A model generated the notes under the pieces. That model ran no database searches. It saw only the letters and a list, made by a program, of their open reading frames with translations, and had not been told where the DNA came from. From NCBI GenBank assembly GCA_947167445.1, contig CAMVID010000002.1, forward strand, positions 181,201 through 245,200: a stretch of DNA of 64,000 nt. Reading direction: 5' to 3'. Positions 60,789 to 64,000 of the stretch are shown one piece after another. A program made the position numbers and the translations under genes. The stretch is from G11 sp947167445 (lineage in GTDB: Bacteria; Bacillota; Clostridia; Lachnospirales; Lachnospiraceae). Each line of letters opens with the position of its first letter. The stretch's first letter is position 1.

Positions 60789-61790
60789 ATGGCAGTTAAA
60801 GTAGCAATTAATGGTTTCGGCCGTATCGGTCGTCTTGCATTCAGACAGATGTTTGGTGCAGAAGGATATGAGGTTGTAGCAATCAACGATTTAACATCCC
60901 CCAAGATGTTAGCTCATCTTCTTAAGTATGACTCTTCACAGGGTAAGTACGCTTATGCAGATCAGGTTACAGCAGGTGAGGATTCAATCACTGTTTGCGG
61001 TAAGACCCTTAAGATCTACAAAGAGCCCGATGCTAATAACTGTCCTTGGAAGGAGCTTGACGTAGACGTTGTTCTCGAGTGTTCAGGTTTCTATACATCT
61101 AAGGAAAAGGCACAGGCACACATCAATGCCGGTGCTAAGAAGGTAGTTATTTCTGCTCCTGCAGGTAACGATCTTCCTACAATCGTTTACAATGTAAACC
61201 ACAAGACTCTTACAAAGGATGACAAGATCATTTCTGCAGCTTCTTGTACAACAAACTGCCTTGCTCCTATGGCTAAGGCTCTTAATGATCTCGCTGGCAT
61301 CAAGTCAGGTATCATGAGCACAATCCACGCTTACACAGGTGATCAGATGATCCTTGATGGCCCTCAGAGAAAGGGTGACCTCAGAAGATCTCGTGCAGGT
61401 GCTATCAACATTGTTCCCAACTCAACAGGTGCAGCTAAGGCAATCGGCCTTGTTATCCCTGAGTTAAACGGTAAGCTCATCGGTTCCGCACAGCGTGTTC
61501 CTACTCCTACAGGTTCTACAACAATCCTTGTAGCAACTGTTGAGAAGAGCGTTACTAAGGAAGAGATCAACGCAGCTATGAAGGCAGCAGCAACTGAGTC
61601 ATTCGGTTACAACGAGGAAGAGATTGTTTCTTCTGATATCGTTGGATCAACATATGGTTCAATCTTTGATGCTACTCAGACTATGGTTGGTCAGGACAAT
61701 CTTGTACAGGTTGTTTCATGGTATGACAACGAGAACTCATACACAAGCCAGATGGTTCGTACAATCAAGTACTTCGCTGAGTTAAACTAA
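60789..61790 (+). CDS. gap: Glyceraldehyde-3-phosphate dehydrogenase, type I
   Basis: A 333-residue glycolytic enzyme. NAD fold start VKVAINGFGRIGRLAFRQM; catalytic Cys in ISAASCTTNCLAPMAK; phosphate site and loops GDQMILDGPQRKGDLRRSRA; and WYDNENSYTSQMVRTI. Strong codon bias and AGGAGGAA point to high expression. The Asp after NAD strand 2 (AINDL) indicates NAD preference. Confidence 0.98.
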   Translation: MAVKVAINGFGRIGRLAFRQMFGAEGYEVVAINDLTSPKMLAHLLKYDSSQGKYAYADQVTAGEDSITVCGKTLKIYKEPDANNCPWKELDVDVVLECSGFYTSKEKAQAHINAGAKKVVISAPAGNDLPTIVYNVNHKTLTKDDKIISAASCTTNCLAPMAKALNDLAGIKSGIMSTIHAYTGDQMILDGPQRKGDLRRSRAGAINIVPNSTGAAKAIGLVIPELNGKLIGSAQRVPTPTGSTTILVATVEKSVTKEEINAAMKAAATESFGYNEEEIVSSDIVGSTYGSIFDATQTMVGQDNLVQVVSWYDNENSYTSQMVRTIKYFAELN

Positions 61791-61817
61791 TAGTTAGTTT
61801 ATTCTAAGGCCTAATTT

Positions 61818-61852
61818 AGGGTCCGGTCGTTTGGGCCGGACCCTTATTTTTT
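61818..61852 (+). terminator. Intrinsic terminator between gap and pgk
   Basis: Arms AGGGTCCGG and CCGGACCCT, loop of 9, then a T-rich stretch (TATTTTTT). The pgk ATG is 25 bases further on, with no promoter between, so pgk must depend on read-through. Confidence 0.9.
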
Positions 61853-61877
61853 ACAAAATATAACGGAGGAAAACAAA

Positions 61878-63110
61878 ATGGCACTTAACAAAAAGACAGT
61901 TGATGATTTTAGTGCAGCAGGTAAAAGAGTTTTAGTTCGTTGCGACTTTAACGTACCTTTGAAGAATGGAGAGATCACCGACGATACACGTATCGTTGCA
62001 GCTCTTCCCACAATCAAGAAATTAATCGCTGACGGCGGAAAGGTTATTCTTTGCTCTCACCTTGGTAAAGTTAAAGAAGGACCTAACGAGAAGGAGTCAC
62101 TTGCACCCGTTGCTAAGAGACTTTCCGAGAAGCTCGGCAAGGAAGTTAAATTCGTTTCAGATTATCATGTAACAGGTGAGGAAGCTACAAAGGCAGTTGC
62201 AGCTATGCAGCCCGGTGATGTAGTTCTTCTTCAAAATACACGTTTCCGTATGGAAGAGGAGACAAAGCCCCAGAAGGCCGGCGAAGCTTTTGCAAAAGAG
62301 CTTGCTGATCTTGCTGATGACTATGTATGTGATGCATTCGGTTCAGCTCACAGAGCACATGCTTCTGTTGCAGTTGTTACAAAGTACATCTCTGCAAAAG
62401 GTGGCGTAAACGCAGTTGGATACCTTATGCAGAAAGAGATCAATTTCCTCGGCAATGCCGTTGAGAATCCTGTTCGTCCTTTTGTTGCAATTCTTGGTGG
62501 TGCAAAGGTAGCTGATAAGCTTAACGTTATTGATAACCTTCTTGAGAAGGCTGACACCCTCATCATCGGTGGTGGTATGGCATTCACCTTCTTAAAGGCT
62601 AAAGGATATGAAGTAGGTAACTCTCTTGTTGATCTTGAGAAGATTGACTACTGTAAGGAAATGATGGCTAAGGCTGAGAAGCTTGGCAAGAAGTTACTTC
62701 TTCCCATCGATACAACCATTGCTAAAGCATTCCCTGATCCCATTGACGGACCTATCGAAGTCAGCGTTGTAGATGCTGACAAGATTCCTGCTGATATGGA
62801 GGGTCTTGATATCGGAACCAAGACACAGGCTCTCTTCGCAGATGCTGTTAAGGCTGCTAAGACTGTTGTTTGGAACGGACCTATGGGCGTATTCGAGAAC
62901 CCTACACTTGCTAAGGGTACAATCGCAGTAGCTAAGGCTCTTGCTGAGACAGACGCTACAACAATCATCGGTGGTGGTGACTCCGCTGCAGCTTGTAACC
63001 AGCTTGGTTTCGCTGACAAGATGAGCCACATTTCAACAGGTGGTGGAGCTTCCCTTGAGTTCCTTGAGGGTAAGGAATTACCTGGTGTATATGCTGCTGA
63101 CGACAAATAA
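61878..63110 (+). CDS. pgk: Phosphoglycerate kinase
   Basis: A 410-residue kinase producing ATP from 1,3-bisphosphoglycerate. Motifs: VLVRCDFNVPLKNGEITDD, HLGKVKEGPNEKESL, LLQNTRFRMEEE, ILGGAKVADKLNVIDNLL, and VVWNGPMGVFENP, IIGGGDSAAACNQ. CGGAGG precedes the ATG. tpiA begins 11 bases after the stop. Confidence 0.98.
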   Translation: MALNKKTVDDFSAAGKRVLVRCDFNVPLKNGEITDDTRIVAALPTIKKLIADGGKVILCSHLGKVKEGPNEKESLAPVAKRLSEKLGKEVKFVSDYHVTGEEATKAVAAMQPGDVVLLQNTRFRMEEETKPQKAGEAFAKELADLADDYVCDAFGSAHRAHASVAVVTKYISAKGGVNAVGYLMQKEINFLGNAVENPVRPFVAILGGAKVADKLNVIDNLLEKADTLIIGGGMAFTFLKAKGYEVGNSLVDLEKIDYCKEMMAKAEKLGKKLLLPIDTTIAKAFPDPIDGPIEVSVVDADKIPADMEGLDIGTKTQALFADAVKAAKTVVWNGPMGVFENPTLAKGTIAVAKALAETDATTIIGGGDSAAACNQLGFADKMSHISTGGGASLEFLEGKELPGVYAADDK

Positions 63111-63121
63111 GGAGAACAAAA

Positions 63122-63868
63122 ATGGCTAGAAGAAGAATTATTGCCGGCAACTGGAAGATGAACAAGACTCCCAGCGAGGCTGTTGCACTTTGTGCAGAAT
63201 TAAAAGATCTTGTTAAGAACGATGCAGTTGACGTAGTTTACTGCGTACCCGCAATTGATATCGTACCCGTAGTAGAGGCTGTTAAGGGCACAAACGTTAA
63301 GGTTGGTGCTGAGAACTTCTACATCGAGGACAAGGGTGCATTCACAGGTGAGATTTCTGCTCCCATGCTTAAGGATGCAGGTGTTGAGTACATCATCATC
63401 GGTCACTCAGAGAGAAGAGATATCTTCGGTGAGAACGATGTTCTTATCAACGCAAAGGTTAAGAAGGCATTCGCTGCAGGCTTAAAGCCCATCCTTTGCT
63501 GTGGTGAGTCTCTTGCACTTCGTAAGGCAGGAACTTACAAAGAGTGGATCACAAGACAGATCACATGGGATCTTGACGGCGTAACTGCTGATCAGGTTAA
63601 GAACCTTGTTATCGCTTACGAGCCTATCTGGGCTATCGGTACAGGCGAGACAGCTACAGCTGACCAGGCTGAAGAAGTATGTAAGCTTATCCGTGAGCTC
63701 ATTGCTAAGCTTTATGACGGTGCTACAGCTGAGGCTGTTCGTATCCAGTACGGCGGATCAATGAACGCAGGTAACGCTAAGGAACTCCTTTCCAAGGATA
63801 ACATCGACGGTGGCCTCATCGGCGGTGCAAGCCTTAAGCCTGATTTCGGTCAGATCGTTAACGCTTAA
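63122..63868 (+). CDS. tpiA: Triosephosphate isomerase
   Basis: A 248-residue TIM-barrel enzyme. GNWKMNKTPSEA (Lys of the active site), VGAENFYIEDKGAFTGE, IIGHSERRDIFGE (catalytic His), IAYEPIWAIGTGETATA (catalytic Glu), and the phosphate loop YGGSMNAGNAKELL with GLIGGASLKP. It closes the glycolytic cluster. Confidence 0.98.
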   Translation: MARRRIIAGNWKMNKTPSEAVALCAELKDLVKNDAVDVVYCVPAIDIVPVVEAVKGTNVKVGAENFYIEDKGAFTGEISAPMLKDAGVEYIIIGHSERRDIFGENDVLINAKVKKAFAAGLKPILCCGESLALRKAGTYKEWITRQITWDLDGVTADQVKNLVIAYEPIWAIGTGETATADQAEEVCKLIRELIAKLYDGATAEAVRIQYGGSMNAGNAKELLSKDNIDGGLIGGASLKPDFGQIVNA

Positions 63869-63882
63869 TTTGAAGTATATAG

Positions 63883-63917
63883 AAGAGCTCGATTGGATTT
63901 CCAATCGGGCTCTTTTT
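63883..63917 (+). terminator. Intrinsic terminator after tpiA
   Basis: A stem of 14 pairs (AAGAGCTCGATTGG with CCAATCGGGCTCTT, one G-T pair), loop ATTT, then a T-run. It ends the glycolytic operon. The last 80 bases of the window hold no gene; GTGCAATC is repeated at about 63920 and 63940. Confidence 0.9.
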
Positions 63918-64000
63918 ATGTGCAATCCCCGGGCGGACGTGCAATCAATGTCATTAAGATAATAGATAAAAGGCTGTGTTGAACGAATAATTATCAAGAA

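Overview
The window is bacterial chromosome from a low-to-moderate GC Firmicute, most probably a Lachnospiraceae member of the Butyrivibrio/Pseudobutyrivibrio/Roseburia kind. The reasons are a PolC-type replicase, the frr-uppS-cdsA-dxr-rseP-ispG-polC housekeeping order, HemZ, a YesM/YesN pair beside Lpl-type sugar ABC transporters, strong AGGAGG ribosome sites, and many intrinsic hairpin/T-run terminators. No phage, integrase or insertion sequence was recognised.

Layout. 1-5.8 kb: the end of an alpha-glucan uptake and breakdown operon (two MalF/MalG-type permeases, a lipoprotein amylase, a cytoplasmic GH13 enzyme, a LacI repressor). 5.85-8.4 kb, minus strand: feoA-feoB and a Cys-rich FeoB partner, with an inverted repeat lying over the promoter. 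8.4-10.6 kb, minus strand: deoD and an FAD oxidoreductase. 10.7-16.7 kb: a small unknown protein with a membrane-anchored serine protease, a chemoreceptor, purC and a polysaccharide deacetylase. 16.7-31.2 kb: bactofilin, pyrH, frr, uppS, cdsA, dxr, rseP, ispG, polC and an RmlD-like reductase; a Ser/Thr kinase and PP2C phosphatase on the minus strand sit inside this run. 31.2-32.0 kb: tRNA-Glu(CUC) and a non-coding stretch with two unusual repeat systems. 32.0-36.9 kb: apt, relA, an MBL-fold hydrolase and hemZ.

36.9-57.5 kb is a carbohydrate sensing and uptake island. It holds a solute-binding lipoprotein without permeases; a membrane-tethered LuxR-type regulator; a 53-residue lipoprotein; a structured RNA with a terminator; a YesM/YesN two-component pair; two complete sugar ABC transporters; an AraC regulator; and a catabolic operon containing a Nif3-like protein, a DUF3237 protein, two esterases, a P-loop kinase and a GH13_18 (sucrose-phosphorylase-type) phosphorylase. 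After this come a PHP phosphatase, a membrane HD-GYP protein, a class II Fic protein with a repeat-rich leader, and gap-pgk-tpiA.

The best candidates for undescribed biology are: (1) the RNA at 40048-40205, which can be drawn as a pseudoknot inside a stem, followed by a terminator with four mutually exclusive segments, ahead of the histidine kinase; (2) five 36-bp inverted-repeat elements at a 63-65-bp period at 31544-31835; (3) the LuxR-type membrane regulator paired with a solute-binding protein that has no permease; and (4) the six-half-site leader of the Fic gene. All functions are assigned by reading motifs and comparing them with known families from memory; no database search was run.
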